Below are positions 27,142 through 34,692 of a DNA stretch of 42,422 bases, in pieces. The stretch comes from Bacteroidales bacterium UBA1181 (GTDB lineage Bacteria; Bacteroidota; Bacteroidia; Bacteroidales; Paludibacteraceae): assembly GCA_002310215.1 (NCBI GenBank), contig DBYR01000002.1:11312-53733 (forward strand), given 5' to 3'. Position 1 is the first letter of the stretch. Each line of letters starts with the position of its first letter. The notes beneath the pieces were generated by a model that was not told the origin of the DNA, made no database searches, and was given only the letters and a program-made list of their open reading frames with translations. Made by a program: the position numbers and the translations under genes.

Positions 27142-28722
27142 ATGGGCTTATATCTGAATCCGAATGCGGACGCATTCCAAATGGGTTTAAATACAGAGAT
27201 CTATGTTGACAAGTCTCTTATTCTGTCGGAACTTAATAAGTTGGTGGGCAGTCAGGAGAACTTTGTCTGCATCTCCCGTCCCCGCCGTTTCGGCAAAAGC
27301 ATGGCGGGGAACATGATATCTGCCTATTACTCAAAAGGTTGCGACATAAGAGAACCTTTCAGTCGGATGAAACTCGGACAGGTGCCCGATTATGATAAGT
27401 ACCTGAACAAATTCAACGTTATTAAGTTGGATTTGAACGGTTGGTACCAGAAAGCTATCAATGAAGACAGGGAGAAATGTCTTGTCAATTACATTCAAAC
27501 CGCTCTACTAAATGAGTTTCGAAAAGAATTTCCAAGCATATCGTTTGAGGATGACTCTTCGCTTGCCACGGATATCCTGAATGTCTATGGTCAGACGGGA
27601 GAGAAATTCGTCATTATCATCGACGAATACGATGTCTTGATTCGAGAGAGAGTTCCGGATGAACTGTTTCAAGACTATCTCAGTTTCCTGAATAGCCTCT
27701 TCAAAGACACGACCATCCGCCCTGCCATCGCCCTTGCCTACATCACGGGCATCATCCCAATCGTTAGGGACAAGATACAGAGCAAGTTAAATGAGTTTAT
27801 CGAATATACCATGTTGCGTCCGCGTCAGTTCGCTGGCATGATTGGCTTCACGGAAGAGGAGGTGAGAGATCTATGCGAGACGTACGACATGGATTATGAC
27901 GAATGTCTCAGATGGTACGATGGCTATAGGATGTCGGACACCATCCGCGTGTGCAACCCACTCTCTATTGTCTCTGCCATCCGTGACCGCGAATATGACA
28001 GCTATTGGTCCACCACAGGTTCTTTCGAGGCGCTTCGCGACTATATTCTCATGGATTTTGAAGGTATCCGTCAGGATGTAATCAAGATGATTTCCGGTGA
28101 GAGTGTGCCTGTCAACGTTCTGAAATACCAGAACACAATGGAGAGCATCAATTCGAAAGACAATGTCTTCACCTACCTCATCCACTTGGGCTATCTCTGC
28201 TATAACCGCAAGGAGAAGACCTGCTCTATACCTAACGAGGAGGTGCGTATCGAGTGGATCAACTCCATAGAGGACTCCGCCGACTACAAGAAGGTGATGG
28301 CGGTGGTCAATGCCTCGAAAAAGCTTCTCGACGATACTATCCAAGGCAACGAGGAGGCTGTGGCCCGTGCACTCGACGCCGCCCACACCGAGGTGACCAA
28401 CCCGCTCACCTACAACGATGAGCACTGCTTCCAGAGCGCCATCTGCCTGGCCTATTTCTACGCCAACACACGTTATACGCTCGTGAAGGAACTGCCCACA
28501 GGCAAAGGGTACGCAGACTTGGTGTTGATACCTTACCTGCCCAATATCCCAGCCATGGTGATTGAACTGAAGCACAACAAGAGTGCGGAGAGCGCCTTGC
28601 GGCAAATCAAGGAGAAGAACTATTGCCAAGCATTGAACAACTACAAGGGCGACCTGCTCTTTGTGGGCATCAGCTACGACGAGAAGACGAAGGAGCATCA
28701 GTGTAAGATAGAGCGACTTTGA
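27142..28722 (+). CDS. AAA-ATPase with C-terminal PD-(D/E)XK nuclease-like domain
   Basis: I chose the start at 27142 (MGLYLNPNADAFQMGL, 526 residues). The in-frame ATG at 27097 lies upstream of the promoter -7 box and should be rejected. The N-terminal AAA_ATPase-like domain carries SRPRRFGKSM (Walker A lysine at 52) and FVIIIDEYDVLI as the Walker B. The C-terminus has a nuclease-like core with ADLVLIP (Asp459) and VIELK (Glu475, Lys477), followed by QIKEKNYCQAL. This is the AAA-ATPase_like/PDDEXK_9 (DUF1703) architecture. It is often multicopy in Bacteroidota genomes, and its function is not established; defence or mobile-element roles have been suggested for the fold. A small lipoprotein gene follows 10 bp downstream. 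Confidence 0.9.
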   Translation: MGLYLNPNADAFQMGLNTEIYVDKSLILSELNKLVGSQENFVCISRPRRFGKSMAGNMISAYYSKGCDIREPFSRMKLGQVPDYDKYLNKFNVIKLDLNGWYQKAINEDREKCLVNYIQTALLNEFRKEFPSISFEDDSSLATDILNVYGQTGEKFVIIIDEYDVLIRERVPDELFQDYLSFLNSLFKDTTIRPAIALAYITGIIPIVRDKIQSKLNEFIEYTMLRPRQFAGMIGFTEEEVRDLCETYDMDYDECLRWYDGYRMSDTIRVCNPLSIVSAIRDREYDSYWSTTGSFEALRDYILMDFEGIRQDVIKMISGESVPVNVLKYQNTMESINSKDNVFTYLIHLGYLCYNRKEKTCSIPNEEVRIEWINSIEDSADYKKVMAVVNASKKLLDDTIQGNEEAVARALDAAHTEVTNPLTYNDEHCFQSAICLAYFYANTRYTLVKELPTGKGYADLVLIPYLPNIPAMVIELKHNKSAESALRQIKEKNYCQALNNYKGDLLFVGISYDEKTKEHQCKIERL

Positions 28723-28732
28723 GAAAAAAATT

Positions 28733-29116
28733 ATGCCACAAAATATGGGAAGGTTAAAGGTGGTATTTTTAGGGAAGATCCTGGCCATATGCACATTGCT
28801 CGTCCTATTCATGATGGGTTGTTCGCGAATTGTGGATTATGATCATGTAAATAGTGTCAGCATCTTGGCTCGTGATTCCGGGCAAGAGTATAGAATGACA
28901 GACCAGCGGCAAATCACCCGATTGCTAAAATCATTTAATTCAAGCAGGAAGGAGTCGTTCCTTAAATTCAGGGCAGAATATGTGATTTACATTTCGTATG
29001 AGAATGGCGTGACAACAGAGGGAATCCCATTCTGCGGAGATTGTTTCAGGATAGACGGGGTGGCGTATAGGTCAAGTGAAGATCTGAGTAAAATAGTTGA
29101 AGCATATTTTGAGTAG
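28733..29116 (+). CDS. Small predicted lipoprotein
   Basis: The 127-residue product begins MPQNMGRLKVVFLGKILAICTLLVLFMMGCSRIVDY, so a hydrophobic segment ends in the lipobox-like MMGC. The second methionine (28745) is an equally good start. The rest has alternating beta-like strands (VNSVSILARDSG, AEYVIYISYENGV) and two further cysteines (CGDCFRIDG). No family is recognised. It is 10 bp after the AAA-ATPase gene and could be co-transcribed. It is noticeably more AT-rich than the core genes. Function unknown. Confidence 0.65.
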   Translation: MPQNMGRLKVVFLGKILAICTLLVLFMMGCSRIVDYDHVNSVSILARDSGQEYRMTDQRQITRLLKSFNSSRKESFLKFRAEYVIYISYENGVTTEGIPFCGDCFRIDGVAYRSSEDLSKIVEAYFE

Positions 29117-29231
29117 TCTGAACTATAATTTCACCTAAATTTCGCCCCAGTTGTTTGCTTAAGAAATTACAAATTTATCATTGGTGTTATATGCGGTGTA
29201 TAAGGTTGAATGTCATCCGTAAAGATAATTT

Positions 29232-29270
29232 TTTATACAAATTCGGAATGCCATTCCGAATTTGTATAAA
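29232..29270. repeat. Perfect 19-bp inverted repeat (39-bp near-palindrome)
   Basis: Left arm TTTATACAAATTCGGAATG and right arm CATTCCGAATTTGTATAAA are exact reverse complements separated by one base (29251). It lies in the gene-free stretch 29117-29608. Around it I see only an unsupported 63-codon frame. The promoter of the next gene is further on, at about 29431-29462. Confidence 0.9.
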
Positions 29271-29430
29271 CCTTCAAGGGGCAGAATTCCTCTTTCCTGA
29301 CAGAAAAACAAGCATAACCTCATCAAAGGAGAATCTAAAGACATAACCGAGATTTAATATGTGATGCCACATTCCCTTTTGCCTGATTAACGTGTGTGCA
29401 AATAGGTGCGGGATCATGCTTTAAAATCAA

Positions 29431-29462
29431 TTGTTTGAATCACGAAAAAATTTATATCTTTG
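29431..29462 (+). promoter_or_regulatory. Bacteroidota-type promoter for the gene at 29609
   Basis: TTG at 29431-29433 and TATCTTTG at 29455-29462 are separated by 21 bp. The leader of about 140 nt contains tiny frames (12 codons from 29489; 10 codons from 29565, MLFKKKKFHK), which may be chance. The 12-mer TGCGGGATCATG at 29407-29418 also occurs at the recA promoter. Confidence 0.55.
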
Positions 29463-29608
29463 TTCGGTTGACTAAAAAAAGAAAAACATGTACATGCCTG
29501 GAACTGCGTTGCCCAATAATTTTTGAAAACCTAAAAATGACGGGAAGAGAAAAGCAGGCCTGAAATGTTGTTCAAGAAAAAGAAGTTTCACAAATAAAGA
29601 TTACGCTT

Positions 29609-30337
29609 ATGGGATTGGATATGAGGCCAATAGGGAAGCCTAAACCAGGGTACGAGAAGAGATTCATGGAGATATATGAGATGATTTCCAAGGAAGAATT
29701 TCCAAAACCCACATTTTGGGGCAAATTGTTCGGAAAGAAATATCCGACGAAAGAAGAGTTGTTGGAGGAGTGGTTTGCGAATCAGATTCCATCCTATGAA
29801 ACGATAAAGGCGCCACGCGTGGGACGTGACAAGGAGGCTGACGAGTGGGCAGAGGAATTCTATCATAAAAAGTTCGACAATTCCGAAGAGAAGCCAACAT
29901 TCGAGGAATACATGAAGGATATGGATGGCTATTATGTCATAAACCTCGCCAAAGAGTTGGATGGTGTCCCTAAATATATTTCCCCGTTGGAGGATGAGAA
30001 CGTGTTCCGAGGAGAATTTCTCCGTGATTGTGTCGATTTGATCGGTGAGGACCTGGTCAATGAAGCATGGGAGTCGAAAACAGCCGAAGAGGCCTTGGAC
30101 TATGGCAACAGACTGATGGCCGTTGCCGAGGCGATCGCCAAGGAGCACAACATGGAATACCTGAAAGACCAAAGGATGCCACCGGAAGAGGATGGCAAAG
30201 AGCCGTCCGAAGCTACTGCCCTATATGTGGGAGCCGCGAATTTCTCCTTGGAAGAGCAGTTGCACGTCGTGTTCTCATTGGCCAAGTGGCTGATCTTCTA
30301 CGGTAAGAACGGTCATGGATATGAGGCGTATTATTGA
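29609..30337 (+). CDS. Hypothetical protein (MGLDMRPIGKPKPG start)
   Basis: The 242-residue soluble, acidic protein begins MGLDMRPIGKPKPGYEKRF. It contains FPKPTFWGKLFGKKYPTKEELLEEWF, several helical stretches (AEEALDYGNRLMAVAEAIAKEH) and ends with SLEEQLHVVFSLAKWLIFYGKNGHGYEAYY. No signal peptide or catalytic motif is visible. Small cytoplasmic proteins of this look are scattered in Bacteroidota accessory regions, but I do not recognise the family, so no function is assigned. It has its own promoter and a leader of about 140 nt. No obvious terminator follows. Confidence 0.75.
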   Translation: MGLDMRPIGKPKPGYEKRFMEIYEMISKEEFPKPTFWGKLFGKKYPTKEELLEEWFANQIPSYETIKAPRVGRDKEADEWAEEFYHKKFDNSEEKPTFEEYMKDMDGYYVINLAKELDGVPKYISPLEDENVFRGEFLRDCVDLIGEDLVNEAWESKTAEEALDYGNRLMAVAEAIAKEHNMEYLKDQRMPPEEDGKEPSEATALYVGAANFSLEEQLHVVFSLAKWLIFYGKNGHGYEAYY

Positions 30338-30593
30338 TGAGGACCATGCCTTCATGAGACTGTGGCTGGCTGGTCGATGAACGATCACCCCCGCCTTCTC
30401 GGCCGTAAAAGGCAAAAAAAATCATTTATTTTAGGTAAACTCATAATAATTGCATAAATTTACGACGTATTTAAGGGCAAATTTAGGCATAGCGAATGGT
30501 GATCTGCATGAGTGCTTGGATTTTAAGGGTTTATGATGAATAATCACAAAGGGGTATAATAATCGACAGAGTGGGTGCGTGCATATTTTGTTC

Positions 30594-30607
30594 TTCTTGT
30601 ACAAGAA
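30594..30607. promoter_or_regulatory. 14-bp perfect palindrome TTCTTGTACAAGAA, possible operator
   Basis: It lies 32 bp upstream of the start of the radical-SAM target gene, in the 302-bp gap 30338-30639. The gap is otherwise AT-rich and shows no gene. A dimeric regulator could bind the palindrome, but nothing else supports this. Confidence 0.3.
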
Positions 30608-30639
30608 AATAGGATATAGTTAAATAAAATTTTGTTGTT

Positions 30640-31425
30640 ATGAGAAAAATTTCACTAAAAACGAGATCTCTCATCAAAAGATGTATCACGTCATTGCTGA
30701 CGATGATGGGGTTTGCTCCGTTACATGCGTCAGACAAGATCGATGCGATTCCTGTCGACAAAGATGATGAGTTCGATTATCCTGACTCGACTGTGGCGGT
30801 ATTGTACGGATGTCCGTACGCTGATTATAAGTTCACGGGCCATGTCACCGACAAGAATGGCAATCCGTTGGAAGGCGTGGAAATACAATTCACCCACTGC
30901 GATTACGAGATTGGGAAGATCGTATCAGATGAGGCAGGAAACTTCCAAATGGCTTATCAGGAAGTGCCATGGTGCGACATAAAGATATCCGCGAAGAATG
31001 ATTATGCGGCCGCCTATGATACGATTCCGAAGGAGGTCGTCAGTGAAGGAATAGTGCCACCAGAGAATCCGACGTCTTGGTTAAATGAGGGTGTGTTCAG
31101 CAGAGACATGACCATTGTGCTGGACGAGAATGGCGAGATGAACAAGATCATATTCAGCAGTCCGGGTAGTCCGGCATACTCCGCCGACGCCAATGCGGAG
31201 AGAGTCCTGTTGTTCGAGAATCCAGTGGAGAACTATTTGTGGTTCAACATGAATGGTGCTGAAAGTGCCGTGGTTTCCATCTACGACTTTGCCGGCAAGA
31301 AAGTAATGAGCGCTTCCGTGTTGAGCGGCGGAAGTCTTTACGTGGGCGACCTGAAGAGCGGGAACTACCTCCTGACGGTCATCTCCGGAGAGAAAAAGCA
31401 GGTGGCGAAATTCCTGAAGAAATAA
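30640..31425 (+). CDS. Probable radical-SAM partner protein with T9SS tail (rSAM/lipoprotein-system relative)
   Basis: The 261-residue protein starts with a basic, hydrophobic signal (MRKISLKTRSLIKRCITSLLTMMGFAPLHA). LHAS suits signal peptidase I; there is no cysteine where the partner lipoproteins of this system normally carry their lipobox. The central domain (residues about 55-100, LYGCPYADYKFTGHVTDKNGNPLEGVEIQF) has the carboxypeptidase-regulatory-like start of those partners. It has three mature cysteines (C58, C87, C112). From about residue 185 a T9SS type A sorting domain follows: VLLFENPVENYLWF, VSIYDFAGKKVMSAS, LKSGNYLLTVISG. The radical SAM gene lies 127 bp downstream. Pairing with the rSAM enzyme is inferred from adjacency and family resemblance; the modification is unknown. 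Confidence 0.75.
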   Translation: MRKISLKTRSLIKRCITSLLTMMGFAPLHASDKIDAIPVDKDDEFDYPDSTVAVLYGCPYADYKFTGHVTDKNGNPLEGVEIQFTHCDYEIGKIVSDEAGNFQMAYQEVPWCDIKISAKNDYAAAYDTIPKEVVSEGIVPPENPTSWLNEGVFSRDMTIVLDENGEMNKIIFSSPGSPAYSADANAERVLLFENPVENYLWFNMNGAESAVVSIYDFAGKKVMSASVLSGGSLYVGDLKSGNYLLTVISGEKKQVAKFLKK

Positions 31426-31441
31426 GTTAGTCACACATTTG

Positions 31442-31476
31442 AATATCAGTCATCCGTCGGGTGGCTGATATTTTTT
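31442..31476 (+). terminator. Terminator between the target gene and the radical SAM gene
   Basis: AATATCAGTCATCC and GGGTGGCTGATATT form a 14-bp stem with two G-U pairs, a 3-nt loop and a T6 run. It would attenuate the downstream enzyme gene relative to the target, as expected where the substrate is needed in excess. Confidence 0.75.
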
Positions 31477-31552
31477 ATATCATCACCCTCCTTGCGGCTG
31501 GATGTCCCGACGACTTCAGCGGATAGGCTTGGGTTCCACAACGAAAGAGGTC

Positions 31553-32638
31553 ATGGATAATCCGAAAAAAATTCCGTTAAAAAAGAGGCTCGCATTAAAG
31601 CTTTTCGATATTTACCGACACAGTGAGGCGAAAGGCCATAAGCTCTCCTATCTTTTCTGGGAATGCACGTTGCGCTGTTCGTTGAGCTGCCTGCATTGTG
31701 GCAGTGATTGCCGCCAATCCTCGGAGGTCGAGGACATGCCCGTCGAGGACTTCATCGGGGCGATCAAACAAATCATCCCTATTGTCGACCCCCATCACAC
31801 CATCATTGTGATCACGGGCGGGGAGGCCTTGGTGCGCAAGGATTTGGAGCAAGCCGGACGGGAGCTCCACAAGCTCGGGTTCCCGTGGGGTATCGTCACC
31901 AATGGATATCTGATGACAAAGGAAAGGATGGAGTCCTTGCTTCAGGCGGGGATGCGTGCCTGCACGGTAAGCCTGGACGGACTGCGTGACTCGCACAACT
32001 GGTTGCGCCAGAACCCACTCTCCTTCGACCGAGCCATCAATGCGATCAAGATGTTGCCGCATACGGACCTCGAATACGATGTGCTGACCTGCGTCAACAA
32101 CCGCAACTTCGACGAGCTGCCGCAGATCAGACAGTTGTTGATCGACCTCGGTGTGAGGAGATGGCGGATCGCGACGATTTTCCCCATCGGAAGAGCTGCG
32201 CAGAATCCTGAGTTGCAGTTGCCCGACGATAAATTCAAAGCTGTATTCGACTTCATTGAAGAGACCCGCAAGGAGGGCAAGATAAAAGCCAACTACGGAT
32301 GCGAGGGCTTCTTGGGGGACTATGAGAGCCGTGTCAGAGACAACTTCTTTTTCTGCCGTGCTGGAATCAATGTGGGCTCCATACTCGTGGACGGAAGCAT
32401 CTCCGCATGCCCCGACCTGAGGAACCGTTTTATCCAAGGGAACATCTACAAGGACAACTTCGCCGACGTGTGGGAAAACAGGTACCAAATCATGCGGGAT
32501 CGCTCCTGGACCAAGACGGGTATCTGCAAGGATTGCGAATTCTTCAGCCATTGCGAAGGGAATGGTCTGCACCTCCGGAACGAGGAGACCAATGAAGTGG
32601 CTTTCTGCCATTTGAAGAGAATGATGGGGGAGAGATAG
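31553..32638 (+). CDS. Radical SAM/SPASM protein of the rSAM/lipoprotein system type
   Basis: I chose the start at 31553 (MDNPKKIPLKKRLALKLF, 361 residues). It is preceded by GAAAGAGG, and KKxALKLFxxYR is the conserved start of the family; the frame extends upstream to 31502. The radical SAM cluster is Cys42-x3-Cys46-x2-Cys49 in CSLSCLHC, with extra cysteines 38 and 53 (WECTLRCSLSCLHCGSDC). ITGGEALVRKD is the GGE motif. The SPASM-like C-terminus has CRAG, CPDL, CKDCEFFSHCEGNG and FCHL cysteines for auxiliary iron-sulfur clusters. I recall a TIGRFAMs pair (rSAM_w_lipo / lipo_with_rSAM) describing such enzymes beside a lipoprotein gene in Bacteroidota. The likely substrate is the protein encoded upstream. 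The chemistry is unknown. Confidence 0.88.
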   Translation: MDNPKKIPLKKRLALKLFDIYRHSEAKGHKLSYLFWECTLRCSLSCLHCGSDCRQSSEVEDMPVEDFIGAIKQIIPIVDPHHTIIVITGGEALVRKDLEQAGRELHKLGFPWGIVTNGYLMTKERMESLLQAGMRACTVSLDGLRDSHNWLRQNPLSFDRAINAIKMLPHTDLEYDVLTCVNNRNFDELPQIRQLLIDLGVRRWRIATIFPIGRAAQNPELQLPDDKFKAVFDFIEETRKEGKIKANYGCEGFLGDYESRVRDNFFFCRAGINVGSILVDGSISACPDLRNRFIQGNIYKDNFADVWENRYQIMRDRSWTKTGICKDCEFFSHCEGNGLHLRNEETNEVAFCHLKRMMGER

Positions 32639-32640
32639 CG

Positions 32641-32678
32641 GGATTTACTATTTAGCTATTTACGATTTACTATTTGAG
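32641..32678. repeat. Fragment of the AT-rich 22-24 bp repeat, inverted
   Basis: GGATTTACTATTTAGCTATT and the following TACGATTTACTATTT are the reverse complement of the tandem unit at 17978-18156. About one and a half copies are present, directly after the radical SAM stop. Confidence 0.75.
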
Positions 32679-32718
32679 GGCTACCTATGAATGGTTGAGG
32701 AGGTTTTTGGGGAAAGAT

Positions 32719-32767
32719 AAAAAAACACAAGTCGTGTGCGGAATCATGATTTTTTGTATAAATTTGT
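32719..32767 (+). promoter_or_regulatory. Promoter repeat, copy 1 (upstream of the MNT gene)
   Basis: The 42 bp from CACAAGTCGTGTGCGGAATC to the end of TAAATTTGT (32726-32767) match 33604-33645 with two mismatches, and both are preceded by an A-run. The -7 element is TAAATTTG at 32759-32766, 21 nt before the MNT start. Confidence 0.8.
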
Positions 32768-32787
32768 GTAGACTATAAAGTGACGTT

Positions 32788-33108
32788 ATGCGTACAAGGG
32801 AAGAAATAATGAGGCGGATCAGGGAGGTCGTAAAACACAATCTCTCAGGTATTTCTCATGTCTATTTGTACGGATCGAGAGCCAGAGGAGAAACCTCAGT
32901 CGACTCTGATTGGGATGTCTTGATTATCTTGGACAAGCCGCAAATCGACCAGTCTGATTATGACAACGTCACATATCCCATCACATCCCTTGGATGGGAG
33001 TTGGGTGAGATGATTATCCCTGTCTTGTATACAAAAAACGAATGGGAAAGCAATAGTTTCACCCCCTTTTACAAGAATGTCGAACAAGAAAAAATTTTAA
33101 TTGCCTGA
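32788..33108 (+). CDS. Minimal nucleotidyltransferase (MNT, MntA/HEPN system type)
   Basis: The 106-residue protein has the nucleotidyltransferase signature YGSRARGETSVDSDWDVLI, with Gly29-Ser30 and the metal-binding Asp41 and Asp43. Length and motifs match minimal nucleotidyltransferases that pair with HEPN proteins; in characterised pairs MNT acts as antitoxin by AMPylating the HEPN ribonuclease toxin. The next ATG is only 2 bp after the stop, exactly where the HEPN gene should start, but it runs for only 13 codons (see 33111-33152). The gene therefore looks like an orphan antitoxin. It carries its own copy of the recA-type promoter. Confidence 0.88.
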   Translation: MRTREEIMRRIREVVKHNLSGISHVYLYGSRARGETSVDSDWDVLIILDKPQIDQSDYDNVTYPITSLGWELGEMIIPVLYTKNEWESNSFTPFYKNVEQEKILIA

Positions 33109-33110
33109 CT

Positions 33111-33152
33111 ATGAGCTTAAGTGAAGAAGAACGCAGGCCAATTTCTAACTGA
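33111..33152 (+). pseudogene. Remnant of the HEPN partner gene
   Basis: The ATG at 33111 encodes MSLSEEERRPISN and then a stop. MSLSEEER is a typical start of MNT-associated HEPN proteins, and the 2-bp spacing to the MNT stop is the usual arrangement. No other frame downstream continues the HEPN sequence, so this is a truncation or replacement, not a single frameshift. Confidence 0.6.
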
Positions 33153-33552
33153 TTTCTCCAGAAAGTCTGAGGAGGAAGCGTCAACAAGACCCTGTTTTGG
33201 AGACCTACAAACAATTGCAAAACAACATTCTTCGCAAGTCGTCTTTGACAATAAAGGTAAGTATAATCTTATAGCAAGTGTTTATTCTAAAGAAAACTAC
33301 AAAGTAGTGGAGAAGATTGTTTCCGCAAGTGTGCTCAATAATATCCATTATTACGATAGTACAAAAATAAAAAGTTGGTTGTCAGAGGCTGGGCAGCTCC
33401 AATTGCTACCGACCATAACAACCAACTCTATGTTTTCGAAAATAGATTTTCCTAACGATGCAAATATACAAAAAAATTGTTTTCACCAAAAGAAAATGAA
33501 AAAGGCATTGGAAAAGTCTCTGAAAAATAGAAAAGACAATTCCCGCTACTGA
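33121..33552 (+). CDS. Hypothetical AT-rich ORF, unrecognised
   Basis: A GTG-started frame of 143 codons, offset by one base from the HEPN stub it overlaps. The product is lysine- and serine-rich (DNKGKYNLIASVYSKENYK, YYDSTKIKSWLSEAGQ, then a basic tail KKMKKALEKSLKNRKDNSRY). It is clearly more AT-rich than the flanking core genes. The first 20 or so codons may not be genuine coding sequence, because they overlap the stub and have no ribosome-binding site. It could be a foreign gene fragment that replaced the HEPN gene. No family is recognised; reality of the gene is uncertain. Confidence 0.35.
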   Translation: MKKNAGQFLTDFSRKSEEEASTRPCFGDLQTIAKQHSSQVVFDNKGKYNLIASVYSKENYKVVEKIVSASVLNNIHYYDSTKIKSWLSEAGQLQLLPTITTNSMFSKIDFPNDANIQKNCFHQKKMKKALEKSLKNRKDNSRY

Positions 33553-33595
33553 CACTCTGCAAGGACAAGACAACTAAGAGATAACCAATCGGATT

Positions 33596-33645
33596 AAAAA
33601 AAACACAAGTCGTATGCGGGATCATGATTTTTTGTATAAATTTGT
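33596..33645 (+). promoter_or_regulatory. Promoter repeat, copy 2 (recA promoter)
   Basis: The A-run and the 42 bp at 33604-33645 nearly duplicate 32726-32767. TAAATTTG at 33637-33644 is the -7 box, 30 nt before recA. No LexA-type palindrome is evident to me. Confidence 0.8.
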
Positions 33646-33674
33646 AGCAATGTAAATTTTAAAAAATAGGAAAA

Positions 33675-34688
33675 ATGGCAGATGTAATTCAACCATCTAG
33701 TGAGAAGCTGAAGGCTTTGCAGCTAGCGATGGAAAAGATTGAAAAAGACCATGGAAAGGGCACCATCATGAAGATGGGCGACAACAAAATTGAAGAAATA
33801 CCTGTGATTTCAACTGGATCTATTGGCTTAGACCTCGCATTGGGTGTCGGTGGATACCCGAGAGGTAGGGTCATTGAAATATTCGGTCCTGAGTCGTCAG
33901 GTAAGACTACGCTTGCCATCCATGCGATCGCTCAGGCACAAAAGAACGGTGGCATCGCCGCTATCATCGACGCGGAGCACGCCTTCGACCGCTTCTACGC
34001 GGAGAAATTGGGCGTGGATGTCTCCAACTTATTGATCTCCCAACCGGACAACGGTGAGCAGGCGCTGGAGATCGCGGACCAGCTGATCCGCTCCTCCGCA
34101 CTGGACATCGTCGTGATCGACTCTGTGGCAGCATTGACGCCTAAGGCGGAGATAGAGGGCGACATGGGCGACTCCAAGATGGGTCTGCAAGCCCGTTTGA
34201 TGTCCCAAGCCCTGAGAAAACTGACGGGTACGATCAACAAGACGAACACCACCTGCATCTTCATCAACCAATTGCGCGAGAAGATCGGTGTCATGTTCGG
34301 CAACCCTGAGACGACGACGGGTGGTAACGCCCTGAAGTTCTACGCTTCCGTCCGCCTTGACATCCGCAGGATCGGACAGCTCAAGGACGGCGAGAACGTG
34401 ATCGGTAACCAGACCCGCGTGAAGGTGGTGAAGAACAAAGTGGCGCCTCCGTTCAAGAAGGCGGAGTTCGACATCATGTTCGGCGAGGGCATCTCCAAGA
34501 TCGGTGAATTGATCGACATGGGCGTCGAGTTCGGCATCATCAAGAAGAGCGGTTCGTGGTTCAGCTACGGCGACACGAAATTAGCGCAAGGACGCGACGC
34601 CACGAAAGACTTGTTGCGCGACAATCCTGAATTGGCCGATGAAATCGAGCAGAAAGTGCGCGAGGCGGCTAAGAAAGCGAATAACTGA
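33675..34688 (+). CDS. recA: RecA recombinase
   Basis: The 337-residue DNA strand-exchange protein has Walker A GPESSGKTT at residues 71-79, the VVIDSVAALTPKAEIEGDMGD segment with the Walker B region and L1 loop, and NQLREKIGVMFGNPETTTGGNALKF containing the L2 loop. The C-terminus is short, ending in EQKVREAAKKANN. It lacks the long acidic tail seen in some RecA proteins. Its promoter is the second copy of the duplicated promoter repeat. hflX follows 4 bp after the stop, so the two are co-transcribed. Confidence 0.98.
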   Translation: MADVIQPSSEKLKALQLAMEKIEKDHGKGTIMKMGDNKIEEIPVISTGSIGLDLALGVGGYPRGRVIEIFGPESSGKTTLAIHAIAQAQKNGGIAAIIDAEHAFDRFYAEKLGVDVSNLLISQPDNGEQALEIADQLIRSSALDIVVIDSVAALTPKAEIEGDMGDSKMGLQARLMSQALRKLTGTINKTNTTCIFINQLREKIGVMFGNPETTTGGNALKFYASVRLDIRRIGQLKDGENVIGNQTRVKVVKNKVAPPFKKAEFDIMFGEGISKIGELIDMGVEFGIIKKSGSWFSYGDTKLAQGRDATKDLLRDNPELADEIEQKVREAAKKANN

Positions 34689-34692
34689 TTAG

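Noticed and set aside
29155..29346. 63-codon frame after the small lipoprotein gene
   Set aside because: No ribosome-binding site or recognisable motif, and it spans the perfect inverted repeat, whose arms would be coding by chance.
29489..29597. Short frames MYMPGTALPNNF and MLFKKKKFHK in the 29609 leader
   Set aside because: They could be leader peptides, but the lengths are within chance and no attenuator hairpins accompany them.
31595..32611. A long open frame antisense to the radical SAM gene, and similar long antisense frames over hrpB and DUF4954 genes
   Set aside because: GC-rich coding genes commonly leave long open frames on the opposite strand; these show no start context or family motif, whereas the sense frames have clear catalytic signatures.
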